Of a DNA stretch of 15,524 nt, positions 1 through 7,270 are shown in pieces (the first letter of the stretch is position 1; the number at the start of each line of letters is the position of its first letter). Source of the stretch: Pseudomonadota bacterium (lineage in GTDB: Bacteria > Myxococcota_A > Polyangia > Polyangiales > Polyangiaceae). The stretch covers positions 1 to 15,524 of the forward strand of contig JAFAER010000246.1 of assembly GCA_023423895.1 (NCBI GenBank), read 5' to 3'. Both the position numbers and the translations under genes were made by a program. A model generated the notes under the pieces. It made no database searches. It had not been told where the DNA came from and was given only the letters and a program-made list of their open reading frames with translations.

Positions 1-55
1 GGAGCCGATGGTACTGCACGGGTAGCCGTGTGGGAGAGTAGGACGCCGCCGGGAT
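1..55 (+). rRNA. rrf: 5S ribosomal RNA, 3' end (partial)
   Basis: The first ~55 bases match the 3' part of bacterial 5S rRNA: the CCGATGGTACTGC segment, a short GC hairpin, then GTGGGAGAGTAGG and a closing GCCGCCGGG strand. The 5' half lies off the left edge, so this is the end of an rRNA operon on the + strand. The exact 3' end is uncertain by a few bases. Confidence 0.93.
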
Positions 56-69
56 TTTTCCCAAAAGAA

Positions 70-108
70 GCTCGAGAGACCGCGCACTGCGCGACTCTCG
101 GGCTTTTT
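70..108 (+). terminator. Rho-independent terminator of the rRNA operon
   Basis: Bases 70-78 (GCTCGAGAG) pair with 95-103 (CTCTCGGGC) as a 9-bp stem with one G-T pair. A run of five T (104-108) follows directly. It sits about 15 bases after the 5S end, the expected place for the operon terminator. Confidence 0.88.
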
Positions 109-180
109 GCATTTTGTCTTCCGATTCCCCCGGCTCCTGCTGTGCTCGTCGAACGCTCGAGCTTGATGCACTCGCGGCGG

Positions 181-443
181 TGCAGCGCTTGCGCTTCCGT
201 CTCGGCGATGCCGGGCGTCTGGAGTCGATGGTAGCGTCGGCTCGAGATGCAGCGCTTGGGCTTCTGTCTTGGCGAGGCCCGGCGTTTGAGGCTGGGACCA
301 GCGTCGGCTCGCGCTGAAGCGTGTGGCTCCTGTCTCGGCGACGCCGGGAGTTGGGGCTGAGCCAGCGACGGCTCAAGCTGCCGTGCTTGGCTTCTGTCTC
401 GGCGACGCCGGGCGTTTGGGGCTGATGCCAGCCGGCTCGACGG
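181..443. repeat. Four degenerate tandem copies of a ~65-bp unit
   Basis: Copies start near 181, 248, 315 and 379 and are 67, 67, 64 and about 65 bp long. The best conserved core is close to TGTCTCGGCGACGCCGGGCG, followed by a GGGCTGAGCCAGCG-like part and a GGCTCG-like end. Copies differ by many substitutions and small indels, and there are no spacers, so this is not a CRISPR array. The unit length is not a multiple of three in all copies and short ORFs across it look random, so it is probably non-coding. The core contains the self-complementary GGCGACGCC. Function unknown. Confidence 0.8.
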
Positions 444-761
444 CGACGGTGTCGCGTTCGCTTTCGGAGGCACAGGAAGGGCGGAAGTTCGGAAGGGGAT
501 TGCGGGTCGAGGCGGCTCGCCGTGTCCTCGCGCGCGACCCAGCGGCGGTCGGCGCCGCTGCAAAGCGCCTTTCAGGCTGACCGAGGATTCGGTGCTCGCT
601 CGAGGAGCCGTCGTTCAGACGTTTCGGCTGCGTGGATGGGTCGTCCTCAGCCTCGCTGTGCGGGCGGGAAGGGAGTTTGCCCGCGTGCGCGACGAAGCGC
701 GAGGTGTCCCGCGGCCCCGCACGTCCACGCGCTCGGCCAAGGCGTCGTGTCCGATTCGCCG

Positions 762-767
762 TATCAT
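762..767 (+). promoter_or_regulatory. Putative -10 box (TATCAT) for a leaderless start
   Basis: TATCAT ends 6 nt before the ATG at 774, with no Shine-Dalgarno sequence between. If it is a -10 element, transcription would begin at or next to the ATG. No good -35 is visible. The same arrangement recurs upstream of several other genes in the window. Confidence 0.5.
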
Positions 768-773
768 GGACCG

Positions 774-1736
774 ATGAGCAAGCCGTCCGAGCAGCTCGCG
801 TGGTCCAAGAAGCAGCGCGCTCTTCTCAGTGGAGCTCGTGCGCGTCACCGGTTCGACCCTCCCGCGGGAAGCCGCGAAGTCGACGCATGGGCGCGGATCG
901 TCGCGTGGGTTGCGGAAGCGGGGCAGTTCCGCGACGAGTCGCCCTCGGCCGAGCTGCGTGACGTGATCGCGTCGATTCGCGCGGAGACGACGACGCCGGC
1001 GCGACACGACGCGCGACGCGAGGCGCTGCGGGTGTACCTCGCGACGACGGGGATCGAGACTCGAAAGAAGATCCAGTCGAACGAGCCCCGGTTCGCCGAA
1101 TCGTTCGCGTGCCTCTGGGCGGCGCAGGACATCGTCGCGGCCTTACGGCACTCGTCTGAAGCGCCGCGTTTCGTGGGGGCGCAGGGGCGCCTCTTCATCG
1201 AGGAGGAGCTCCCGCCCGGGCCGCTGTGGATCAACGACCCTTGGCGCCTTGGCGGCCACTCCCTCAACGTAGGGTACGAGCACTTCTCGGCGTTGCGCCG
1301 CCATGTCTTCGAGCTGCAAGGCGACGCGTACGCCGCCGCGCTCGAGTCGACGTCGCGGTTCAGGGACGAGGTTCTCGCCTCCGAGCGGGACGACCGCATG
1401 ACGATGCTGTACGTCCTGGCGTTCGTGTTCTCGCGTGATGGCCGGTGGGCACGCGAACACGCCGTCGAGGCGCTCGAGACGCCGCGGTTCGCATCGTTCA
1501 GCGGATTCGATCTCCTGGTCCCCGCGCTCGACGACCCCGCCCTCGCGCTCGGTATCGTTCGGCTCAAGCCGGAGTGGCTCGATGCGTATGGCTTCAACTT
1601 GCCGCTCCTCTTCGACATCGTGGAATCGCTCGGCAGCGATGCAGAGCCGGTGCTGGGGGCGATCTCCACCCTCACGTCGAAGCCCCGCGTCGTCGTGAAG
1701 TACCGGGACGAAGTGCTCACGCTCGCGCGGTCGTGA
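774..1736 (+). CDS. Unrecognised 320-aa protein
   Basis: I do not recognise the family. The protein is soluble, acidic and apparently mostly helical, with no signal peptide, membrane segment or cysteine motif. It begins MSKPSEQLAWSKKQRALL and has a basic, Arg-rich N-terminal ~100 residues. A middle part is rich in aromatic residues (GPLWINDPWRLGGHSLNVGY, about residues 151-170). The C-terminal half resembles repeated helix pairs (ALETPRFASFSGFDLLVPAL, DDPALALGIVRLKPEWLDAY), loosely HEAT/ankyrin-like, but this is impression only. ATG 774 is chosen because codon quality changes there and a TATCAT box precedes it. Codon third-position GC bias supports this frame over the long antisense ORF. It stands alone, downstream of the rRNA operon. 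Confidence 0.8.
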   Translation: MSKPSEQLAWSKKQRALLSGARARHRFDPPAGSREVDAWARIVAWVAEAGQFRDESPSAELRDVIASIRAETTTPARHDARREALRVYLATTGIETRKKIQSNEPRFAESFACLWAAQDIVAALRHSSEAPRFVGAQGRLFIEEELPPGPLWINDPWRLGGHSLNVGYEHFSALRRHVFELQGDAYAAALESTSRFRDEVLASERDDRMTMLYVLAFVFSRDGRWAREHAVEALETPRFASFSGFDLLVPALDDPALALGIVRLKPEWLDAYGFNLPLLFDIVESLGSDAEPVLGAISTLTSKPRVVVKYRDEVLTLARS

Positions 1737-1802
1737 GACACGCCAGGCGGCTTCGGATCGTGTTTCGCGAGTGACCGCGCCGGCCCCGGCGGGCGTGCGG
1801 AC

Positions 1803-1808
1803 TATACT
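1803..1808 (+). promoter_or_regulatory. Putative -10 box (TATACT) for a leaderless start
   Basis: TATACT matches the TATAAT consensus in five of six positions and ends 8 nt before the ATG at 1817. No ribosome binding site lies between, and no clear -35 is visible at normal spacing. Confidence 0.55.
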
Positions 1809-1816
1809 CCCGAGCG

Positions 1817-2983
1817 ATGTTTGCCGTCGTTCGCCGACCGACGCTGGCCGCCGCGGGCGCCTGCGCGCCCATGACCGCGCTGTTCATGACCGCGCTGTTC
1901 ATGACCACCGGATGTGACGAGAAGCGCAAGGAAGCGCCTCCGACGCCCGCATCCGTCGCGACGCAAGCCGCGGCGTCCGCCCCAGATTCGGGAGCGCCGG
2001 CTCAGGGACCGGCGTCCTCGGCGATCCCGGCGTTCGACCCGGCGCAGCTGAACCTGTTCGCGCCGATCCCCGAAGGGGTCGAGAAGCCGGAGATCGACGA
2101 CGCGACGAAGCTCGGTCAGATGCTGTTCTTCGACAAGCGCCTGTCGCGCGGGCAGGACGTGGCGTGCGTGTCATGCCACGACTTTGCGAAGGCGGGGCAG
2201 GATGGGGAGGCCGCCGCTACCGGGACGAAGCAGCAGAGGGCTACGCGCAACACGCCGTCGGTCCTGAACGCCGGCGGCGCCTTCGCCCAAGGCTGGGACG
2301 CTCGAGCGACGACGATCGACGAGCTCGTCGTGCCTCACATCCTCGACCCGGCGATCATGGGGATGCCGGACGAGAAGCGGGTGACCGAGACGATCGGGTC
2401 GATTCCGGCGTACGCGGCTGCTTTCAAGAAGGTTTTCCCCGACGAGGGCCCCAGTGTCTCTGCCGATACCGTGGGGCGCGCGCTCGGGACGTACACCAAG
2501 AAGCTCTTCGCGCGGTCGCGATGGGATCGGTACCTCGCCGGCGACAAGGCCGCCCTGAACGACGCCGAGCTCGGCGGGGTCGCGACGTTCGTGGAGGCGG
2601 GCTGCACCTCGTGTCATCAAGGCAAATACGTCGGGGCCACCCAGGCGGCGAAGCTCGGGATCGCGAAGCCGTGGCCTGGGCCGGCGGGCGAGGAACCAGG
2701 CCGGTTCGCCGTGTCGAAGCAGGAGGCGGACCGTGGGATGTGGAAGGTCCCGAGCCTCCGCAACGTGGCCCGGACCGGCCCGTACCTGCACGACGGGTCG
2801 GTGGCTTCGCTGGAGGAGATGACGCGGCTGATGGCGCGTCATCAGGCGGGGCGCGAGCTCTCCGAGCTGCAAATCAAGGCCATCGTCACCTGGCTCGGCA
2901 CCCTCGACGGTGAGGCGCCGAAGGTGCTCACGACCAAGCCGCAGCTCCCACCGAGCGGTCCGAAGACCCCGAAAGCCGACTGA
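1817..2983 (+). CDS. Di-heme cytochrome c peroxidase / MauG-family lipoprotein
   Basis: Predicted periplasmic di-heme peroxidase that reduces H2O2 using electrons from small cytochromes, or a MauG-like oxidase. Two heme c sites are present: CVSCH at residues 117-121 and CTSCH at 263-267. The family C-terminal signature is clear (KVPSLRNVARTGPYLHDGSV, residues 310-329), followed by a LMARHQAGRELS segment. Its Met (339) is the candidate axial ligand of the high-potential heme, which would favour a peroxidase over MauG, where Tyr replaces it; this assignment is by eye. The N-terminus is a lipoprotein signal ending MTTGC (Cys33), then an Ala/Pro/Ser linker to about residue 70. A perfect 15-bp duplication lies in the signal peptide. 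ATG 1817 is chosen for its TATACT box; ATG 1871 is an alternative. GC-rich hairpins follow the stop (2998-3010, and 3038-3044 with 3058-3065) without T-runs. Confidence 0.93.
   Translation: MFAVVRRPTLAAAGACAPMTALFMTALFMTTGCDEKRKEAPPTPASVATQAAASAPDSGAPAQGPASSAIPAFDPAQLNLFAPIPEGVEKPEIDDATKLGQMLFFDKRLSRGQDVACVSCHDFAKAGQDGEAAATGTKQQRATRNTPSVLNAGGAFAQGWDARATTIDELVVPHILDPAIMGMPDEKRVTETIGSIPAYAAAFKKVFPDEGPSVSADTVGRALGTYTKKLFARSRWDRYLAGDKAALNDAELGGVATFVEAGCTSCHQGKYVGATQAAKLGIAKPWPGPAGEEPGRFAVSKQEADRGMWKVPSLRNVARTGPYLHDGSVASLEEMTRLMARHQAGRELSELQIKAIVTWLGTLDGEAPKVLTTKPQLPPSGPKTPKAD
1871..1900 (+). repeat. Perfect 15-bp tandem duplication in signal peptide
   Basis: ATGACCGCGCTGTTC occurs twice without mismatch (1871-1885, 1886-1900), and a third partial copy begins ATGACC at 1901. 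It is in frame and encodes MTALF-MTALF-MT, the hydrophobic core of the lipoprotein signal just before the lipobox Cys. Confidence 0.95.
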
Positions 2984-3109
2984 ACGCACGCCTGCGAGGG
3001 GCGGTGCCCCCGTGGCCGGGCGCGACGCGTGAGCGCGGAGGGGCGAGGACCCGCCCTGCCCCCTCTCGCGGCGCCGCCGATGGCTGTCGATCGCCGCAGG
3101 GGCGAGGGG

Positions 3110-3115
3110 TATCCT
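3110..3115 (+). promoter_or_regulatory. Putative -10 box (TATCCT) for a leaderless start
   Basis: TATCCT ends 7 nt before the ATG at 3123. The intervening GCCGAAC contains no Shine-Dalgarno sequence. Confidence 0.5.
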
Positions 3116-3122
3116 GCCGAAC

Positions 3123-3614
3123 ATGAAGCGGCTCACGATCAGTGTCGATGCGTGCATCGAGACCCTCGCCCTCCTCATCACGATGGCGTGGGCTGACGGC
3201 CACCTCGACGATCAGGAGAAGGAAGGCGTTCGCGCTGCCGCGAACGTGTTCAACCTGACGAAGGAGCTTCGCGAACGTCTCGATCAACTGATCGAGAAAC
3301 CCATCGCGGTCGAAGAGCTGCTCTTGGACGGACTGAGCGCGCGTGACAAGGCGTTCGCCTATGTCGCCGCCGCCTGGCTCTCCGGCGTCGACGACGACGT
3401 GCACGCGAAGGAAGAGGAGCTCCTCGGCAAGCTCGCCGGCCTCCTCGGCTTCACCGACGAGCGCCGCAACGAGCTTGCTCGCATCGCCAGTGACCTCGAG
3501 CCTCTTCGCAAGGATGGCAAGTCGTGGGCGACGGAGCTCGTCGCGCTCTTCAAGGCAATCCCCGCGCGGCTCGAAGGCGACGGGACCGAGAACTTCGACG
3601 TCGCGTTCGAGTAG
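3123..3614 (+). CDS. TerB-like (tellurite-resistance B family) helical protein
   Basis: A 163-aa, acidic, all-helical cytoplasmic protein. The pattern ALLITMAWADGHLDDQEKEG (residues about 16-35) is the typical start of TerB-like domains: a hydrophobic helix, then an acidic loop resembling a metal site (ADGHLDDQE). A second acidic loop, GVDDDVHAKEEELL (about 89-102), follows a helix containing AYVAAAWLS, giving the usual internal two-fold look. TerB-like domains are linked to stress and metal responses and to membrane-associated complexes, but many family members have no known role. No other ter genes are nearby, so tellurite resistance should not be inferred. Length fits a single-domain family member. 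ATG 3123 is supported by the TATCCT box. Confidence 0.72.
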   Translation: MKRLTISVDACIETLALLITMAWADGHLDDQEKEGVRAAANVFNLTKELRERLDQLIEKPIAVEELLLDGLSARDKAFAYVAAAWLSGVDDDVHAKEEELLGKLAGLLGFTDERRNELARIASDLEPLRKDGKSWATELVALFKAIPARLEGDGTENFDVAFE

Positions 3615-3919
3615 AGGAGCCTGCCGGCGGCGGCCGACGATCGGCGCCCGGCGCGAACCACGCGGGCATGCGGCCGAGAGCGGTCACGGCTGTGCCGGCA
3701 GCAGCAGCAAGCTAGCCGAGCAACGAGGCGACGCGCGCTCATCCCATGTTCTGGCGCGGTTGCTTGCGCAGGCGGACTCGGCCTCCGGAGGAGCAAATCG
3801 AGCGCCAGGAGCTCCGCGAAAGCTCAGCTGCCGCAGCAGGGCAGACCTCTTCCCGAGCGGGAAGCCAGGGACCTGACACGGACCTGGGACGGAATGATTG
3901 GACCCGGCGCCTCAAGCGT
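3615..3919. other. Intergenic stretch, no gene seen
   Basis: No supported gene. A 6-bp hairpin with a 4-nt loop (CTTCCC-GAGC-GGGAAG) lies near 3848-3863 but is not followed by T. The frame of the next CDS is open back to a TTG at 3898. Confidence 0.5.
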
Positions 3920-3925
3920 TACCAT
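3920..3925 (+). promoter_or_regulatory. Putative -10 box (TACCAT) for a leaderless start
   Basis: TACCAT ends 8 nt before the ATG at 3934, with no ribosome binding site between. It favours ATG 3934 over the upstream TTG 3898 as the start of the next gene. Confidence 0.45.
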
Positions 3926-3933
3926 GGGCGCCC

Positions 3934-6459
3934 ATGTTGCGCGCACCCATCCCGCCCGATCCTGCGCCGCGGTCGCAGGACGAAGCCGAGCGGAGAGAAG
4001 CGGCGCGCGCGCATGCACTCGCGCCTGCAGCGGAGCCCGTCGAGAAGAGGACGTTCGCCGACGTCCTCCGGCGCATCGACTGGAGGCGCAGGCCCCCTCG
4101 CGGGGTCATCGTCGCCGGTGCGCTCCTCCTCGCGACGCTGCTCGTGACGGCGTTCTCGTTCGGACCGATCGTGCGCGGTCGCATCGCCAAGGAGGCCGAG
4201 AAGCGCAAGCTCGAGGTCGAGGTCGGCGGGGTGCGCCCCGGCTTCTTCAGCGTGAGCCTGACGGAGCTTCGCGTCCGTCCGCGCGGTGTTGCAGGGATCG
4301 AGGCTCGCATCGACGAGGTCCACGTCGATCTCGGGGGCAGCCTTTCGGTCAGCGAGGTGCGTGCGAAGGGGGGCGCCATCACGGTCGAGGGCGAGCCTGA
4401 AGACCTGGCTGAACGCCTGCGTGAGCTTCGCGGCTCGAAGGACGAGGTGTCTTCGCCCGAGCGCAACGCTGGCTCGAAGACGCCGATGAGCGTCGAGGAC
4501 CTCGCGCTCACGTGGAAGCTTCCCTCGGGAGGCGAGATCTCCGGCGCGGCCATCCGCGCGTCCCGCGACTCGGCCGCCATCAAGCTCGGGTGCGGGAAGT
4601 GCGCCGCGCGCCATCGCCACGTGACGGTCGAGGTGACCGGCGCGGACGTCGAGCTCGGTCCCGACGGCGCGCTCCGGCGCGTGACGGCAGCGACGCTCTC
4701 TCTCGGGCACGAGCCGCCGCGCGCCGCGACTAGGGCTGAGCCCGCGCGCGCGGCTGCGGCTGAGCCCGCGCCGCCGCCGCTGCCTTCCGTTCAGCGCCGC
4801 GGAGCGAAGCCGGTGAAGGCCGCGGCCCCGATGACGCCGCCCCCGCCGGACGAGCCGGTCCTCCCGTTGCCCGACCTTCATGCGCTGCGTGCTCGCATCG
4901 CGTCGGCGGTCGCGACGTTCGCTCCGCGCCTCCCGGACGGTGTGGTCGTCGAGATCGGTGGACTCTCGGCGAAGGTCGACGTCGGTGGTGAGCCGATGGC
5001 GTTCGGCCCGGGGGCGTTCACGCTCACGCGACGCGCGGATCGCGTCCACCTCGGATTCGCCAGCGCCAATGCCGGCGAAGGCGGAGCGCCGGGCGGTACG
5101 CCCCTGTCGCTCGACGCCGATCTCCCCGTCGGGGCCGGCGCGATGACGGCGCGCCTCGCCGGCGGTCCGGTATCGCTGGCCGCCCTGGGCGTGAAGGAGG
5201 GGATGAAGGGGCTCACGGACGTGTCGCGTGGGACGGTCTCCGGCAAGGGACAGCTCGTGCTGTCCGAAGATGCCGACGCCCTCACGTTCGACGGCGAGGT
5301 GAAGCTGGGGTCGATCTCCTTGAAGCAGCCGCGCCTCGCGACCGAGACCCTCCGCGGGATCGACTTCTCGCTCTCCGGGCGCGGCGTCCTCGACGATCGA
5401 GGCAAGCTCCGCGTCGACGACGCCCAGCTCGACATGGGCGCCCTCCACGTCCGAACGCATGGCATCGTCGAGGAGTCGCCCGACCATTTCGCCGTGTCGC
5501 TCGCGATCGACGTCGCCCCTGCTTCCTGCCAGGCCCTGCTCGACAGCGCGCCTCATGGGCTGCTCCCGCTCGTGCGCTCGGCGCGGATGGGCGGGACCTT
5601 CGGCGCGAGCGTGAACCTCGCGTTCGACACACGCACGATCGACAAGCTCGCGCTCGACTATCGCGTCGACGACCAGTGCCGGATGATCGAGGTGCCTCCG
5701 GAGCTGTCACGCGATCGCTTCGTGGGCGCGTTCAGCTATCGGACCTACAAGCCGGACGGCTCGACGGGCGAGACGACGACCGGGCCGGGCACGTCGAGCT
5801 GGACCCCGCTCGACGACATCAGCCCCTTCATGATCTCCGCGGTCCTCACGACCGAGGACGGCGCGTTCTACCGGCACAAGGGCTTCAATCACGCCGCGAT
5901 CCGCTCGAGCGTGCAGGCGAACCTCAAGGCACGCCGCTTCGTCCGGGGCGCGAGCACCATCACGATGCAGCTCGCGAAGAACCTCTTTCTCGCGCGCGAC
6001 AAAGCGCTGTCGCGAAAGATCGAGGAGGTGATCCTCACGGACTACCTCGAACAGGTTTTCCGCAAGGACGACATGATGGAGCTGTACCTCAACGTCGTCG
6101 AGTTCGGGCCCGACGTGTACGGCATCACGCAGGCAGCGGAGTACTACTTCGGTCGCAGGCCCGAGGAGCTTCATCTCGCAGAGTGTTTCTTCCTCGCATC
6201 GCTTCTGCCGTCGCCGATCCGCTACGGCAGGCTCCGCGACAAGGGCGAGGTGTCGGAGACCTGGATGCGCCACCTCAAGGCGCTCATGGAGATCTCCGCG
6301 AAGAACGGCAAGATCACGCAGGCCGAGCTCGAGGAAGGGCTCAAGGAGCCCGTCGTGTTCGTGCGCCCTGGGGACCCCCGCCCCGAGCCGCGCAAGCCCG
6401 TGACGTCGACGCGTCGTGATCCCTTCGAGGACGATGCGATGTGGCGGCCGCTCGACTGA
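3934..6459 (+). CDS. AsmA-like / GT51 fusion: monofunctional peptidoglycan glycosyltransferase
   Basis: An 841-aa protein predicted to polymerise lipid II into glycan strands outside the inner membrane. Order: a short cytoplasmic Ala/Pro/Arg-rich tail; one membrane helix (about 58-78, VIVAGALLLATLLVTAFSFG); a long extracytoplasmic region (about 80-600) with AsmA-like beta-rich style and a Pro/Ala linker near 265-318; then a C-terminal GT51 domain. GT51 motifs are clear: motif 1 TTEDGAFYRHKGF with catalytic Glu641 (codon 5854) and His648, then RGASTITMQLAKNLFL, RKIEEVILTDYLEQVF, ELYLNVVEFG and LPSPIRYG. There is no transpeptidase domain, so it is not a class A PBP; ordinary monofunctional MtgA is much shorter. 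CGKC at 220-223 is a possible disulfide or metal site. Start: ATG 3934 is preferred; TTG 3898, preceded by GGGACGGA, would add 12 residues. Confidence 0.9.
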   Translation: MLRAPIPPDPAPRSQDEAERREAARAHALAPAAEPVEKRTFADVLRRIDWRRRPPRGVIVAGALLLATLLVTAFSFGPIVRGRIAKEAEKRKLEVEVGGVRPGFFSVSLTELRVRPRGVAGIEARIDEVHVDLGGSLSVSEVRAKGGAITVEGEPEDLAERLRELRGSKDEVSSPERNAGSKTPMSVEDLALTWKLPSGGEISGAAIRASRDSAAIKLGCGKCAARHRHVTVEVTGADVELGPDGALRRVTAATLSLGHEPPRAATRAEPARAAAAEPAPPPLPSVQRRGAKPVKAAAPMTPPPPDEPVLPLPDLHALRARIASAVATFAPRLPDGVVVEIGGLSAKVDVGGEPMAFGPGAFTLTRRADRVHLGFASANAGEGGAPGGTPLSLDADLPVGAGAMTARLAGGPVSLAALGVKEGMKGLTDVSRGTVSGKGQLVLSEDADALTFDGEVKLGSISLKQPRLATETLRGIDFSLSGRGVLDDRGKLRVDDAQLDMGALHVRTHGIVEESPDHFAVSLAIDVAPASCQALLDSAPHGLLPLVRSARMGGTFGASVNLAFDTRTIDKLALDYRVDDQCRMIEVPPELSRDRFVGAFSYRTYKPDGSTGETTTGPGTSSWTPLDDISPFMISAVLTTEDGAFYRHKGFNHAAIRSSVQANLKARRFVRGASTITMQLAKNLFLARDKALSRKIEEVILTDYLEQVFRKDDMMELYLNVVEFGPDVYGITQAAEYYFGRRPEELHLAECFFLASLLPSPIRYGRLRDKGEVSETWMRHLKALMEISAKNGKITQAELEEGLKEPVVFVRPGDPRPEPRKPVTSTRRDPFEDDAMWRPLD

Positions 6460-6475
6460 TCGCGCGCGATCGCGC

Positions 6476-7270
6476 ATGCTCGCCGCGATGGCGCCTCGAC
6501 ATCATCCGCTGCTCGCCGAGCTTCGCCGAGCGATGAAGGCGGCGGGAGATCCTGCGCGCGCAGCCGGTCAGCAGGCCTACATGAAATCGGCGATGCCCTA
6601 TCACGGGCTTCGCAACACGGAGACGCGCGTCATCTGCCGGAAAGTCTTCGCGGACTACGAGTTCGATCCCCGAGCCGGGAAGCGCTGGCGTGACGACGTG
6701 CTCGCCATCTGGCGCGGGGCCGAGCGTCGCGAGGAACGTTACGCCGCGATCGAGCTCGCACAGCATCGCGAGGCGCGACCGCTCCACACCTTGGAGGCGC
6801 TTCCGATGTTCGAGGAGATGATCGTGACCGGCGCCTGGTGGGACTACGTCGACACCATCGCGTCGCACGATCTCGGGCTCGTGCTGCGCCAGGAGCCGAA
6901 GCCCATGCGCCGCGCGATGCTGGCGTGGAGCAAATGCGACGACATGTGGAAGCGGCGGAGCTCGATCCTCTGCCAGCTCCACTACAAAGCCGAGACGGAC
7001 CTCGAGCTCCTTTACGCCTGCATCGAGCCCTCCCTCGCGAGCAAGGAGTTCTTCCTCCGCAAGGCGATTGGCTGGGCGCTCCGTCAGTATGCGTGGACGG
7101 ATCCGCTCGAGGTCCAGAGCTTCGTGCGCGCCAACGAGCACCGGCTCTCGGGCTTGTCCGTGCGTGAAGCGCTCAAGAACGTCGTCGGCGCGTCGGCGAA
7201 GCCGAGCACCGCCGCTTCGAGCGCGGTCACTTCTTCCCGAGCGCCCGGAGCGAAGCGAAGAAGCGCTTGA
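6476..7270 (+). CDS. alkD: AlkD-type DNA alkylation repair glycosylase
   Basis: A 264-aa HEAT-like-repeat DNA glycosylase predicted to excise positively charged N3- and N7-alkylpurines. Signature segments include YMKSAMPYHGLRN, GAWWDYVDTIASH, DDMWKRRSSILCQL and FFLRKAIGWALRQY. The four key residues of Bacillus cereus AlkD (W109, D113, R148, W187) correspond to W122, D126, R161 and W200 here, with identical spacing. It begins 16 nt after the GT51 gene (28 nt if ATG 6488 is used), so the two may be co-transcribed. A 14-bp perfect palindrome (GATCGCGCGCGATC, 6458-6471) fills the junction. The last ~24 residues form a low-complexity Ser/Ala/Arg tail beyond the usual family end, and this tail overlaps the 3' end of tadA by 44 bp on the opposite strand. 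Confidence 0.92.
   Translation: MLAAMAPRHHPLLAELRRAMKAAGDPARAAGQQAYMKSAMPYHGLRNTETRVICRKVFADYEFDPRAGKRWRDDVLAIWRGAERREERYAAIELAQHREARPLHTLEALPMFEEMIVTGAWWDYVDTIASHDLGLVLRQEPKPMRRAMLAWSKCDDMWKRRSSILCQLHYKAETDLELLYACIEPSLASKEFFLRKAIGWALRQYAWTDPLEVQSFVRANEHRLSGLSVREALKNVVGASAKPSTAASSAVTSSRAPGAKRRSA

Larger units (their letters stand above)
109..773. other. Non-coding stretch between rRNA operon and first gene
   Basis: No convincing gene is seen. Besides the tandem repeats it holds a strong hairpin at 540-560 (CAGCGGCG, 5-nt loop, CGCCGCTG) and a weaker one at 660-665/679-684. Neither is followed by a T-run. The frame of the next gene stays open upstream to 522, but that extension reads as arginine- and cysteine-rich filler and is not taken as coding. 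Confidence 0.6.

Noticed and set aside
181..443. CRISPR array
   Set aside because: The copies adjoin each other with no unique spacers and are heavily diverged.
522..773. N-terminal extension of the first CDS by 84 residues
   Set aside because: The translation is Arg-, Ser- and Cys-rich with no structure, and the ATG at 774 has its own TATCAT box.
845..1741. 298-aa open frame on the minus strand
   Set aside because: It is antisense to the 320-aa gene, with Ser/Arg-rich composition and no recognisable motif. The + frame has the better codon pattern and a start signal.
3123..3614. Tellurite resistance operon
   Set aside because: Only a TerB-like domain is present and no other ter gene is nearby. 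Such domains are common outside tellurite systems.
3919..5556. 545-aa open frame on the minus strand
   Set aside because: It lies wholly within the GT51 fusion gene. Its product is an Arg/Glu/His-rich filler typical of the antisense of GC-rich genes and has no domain.
6458..6471. 14-bp palindrome GATCGCGCGCGATC as a regulatory operator
   Set aside because: It consists of CG-rich sequence that arises easily in this genome and spans the end of a coding region. No second copy was noticed.
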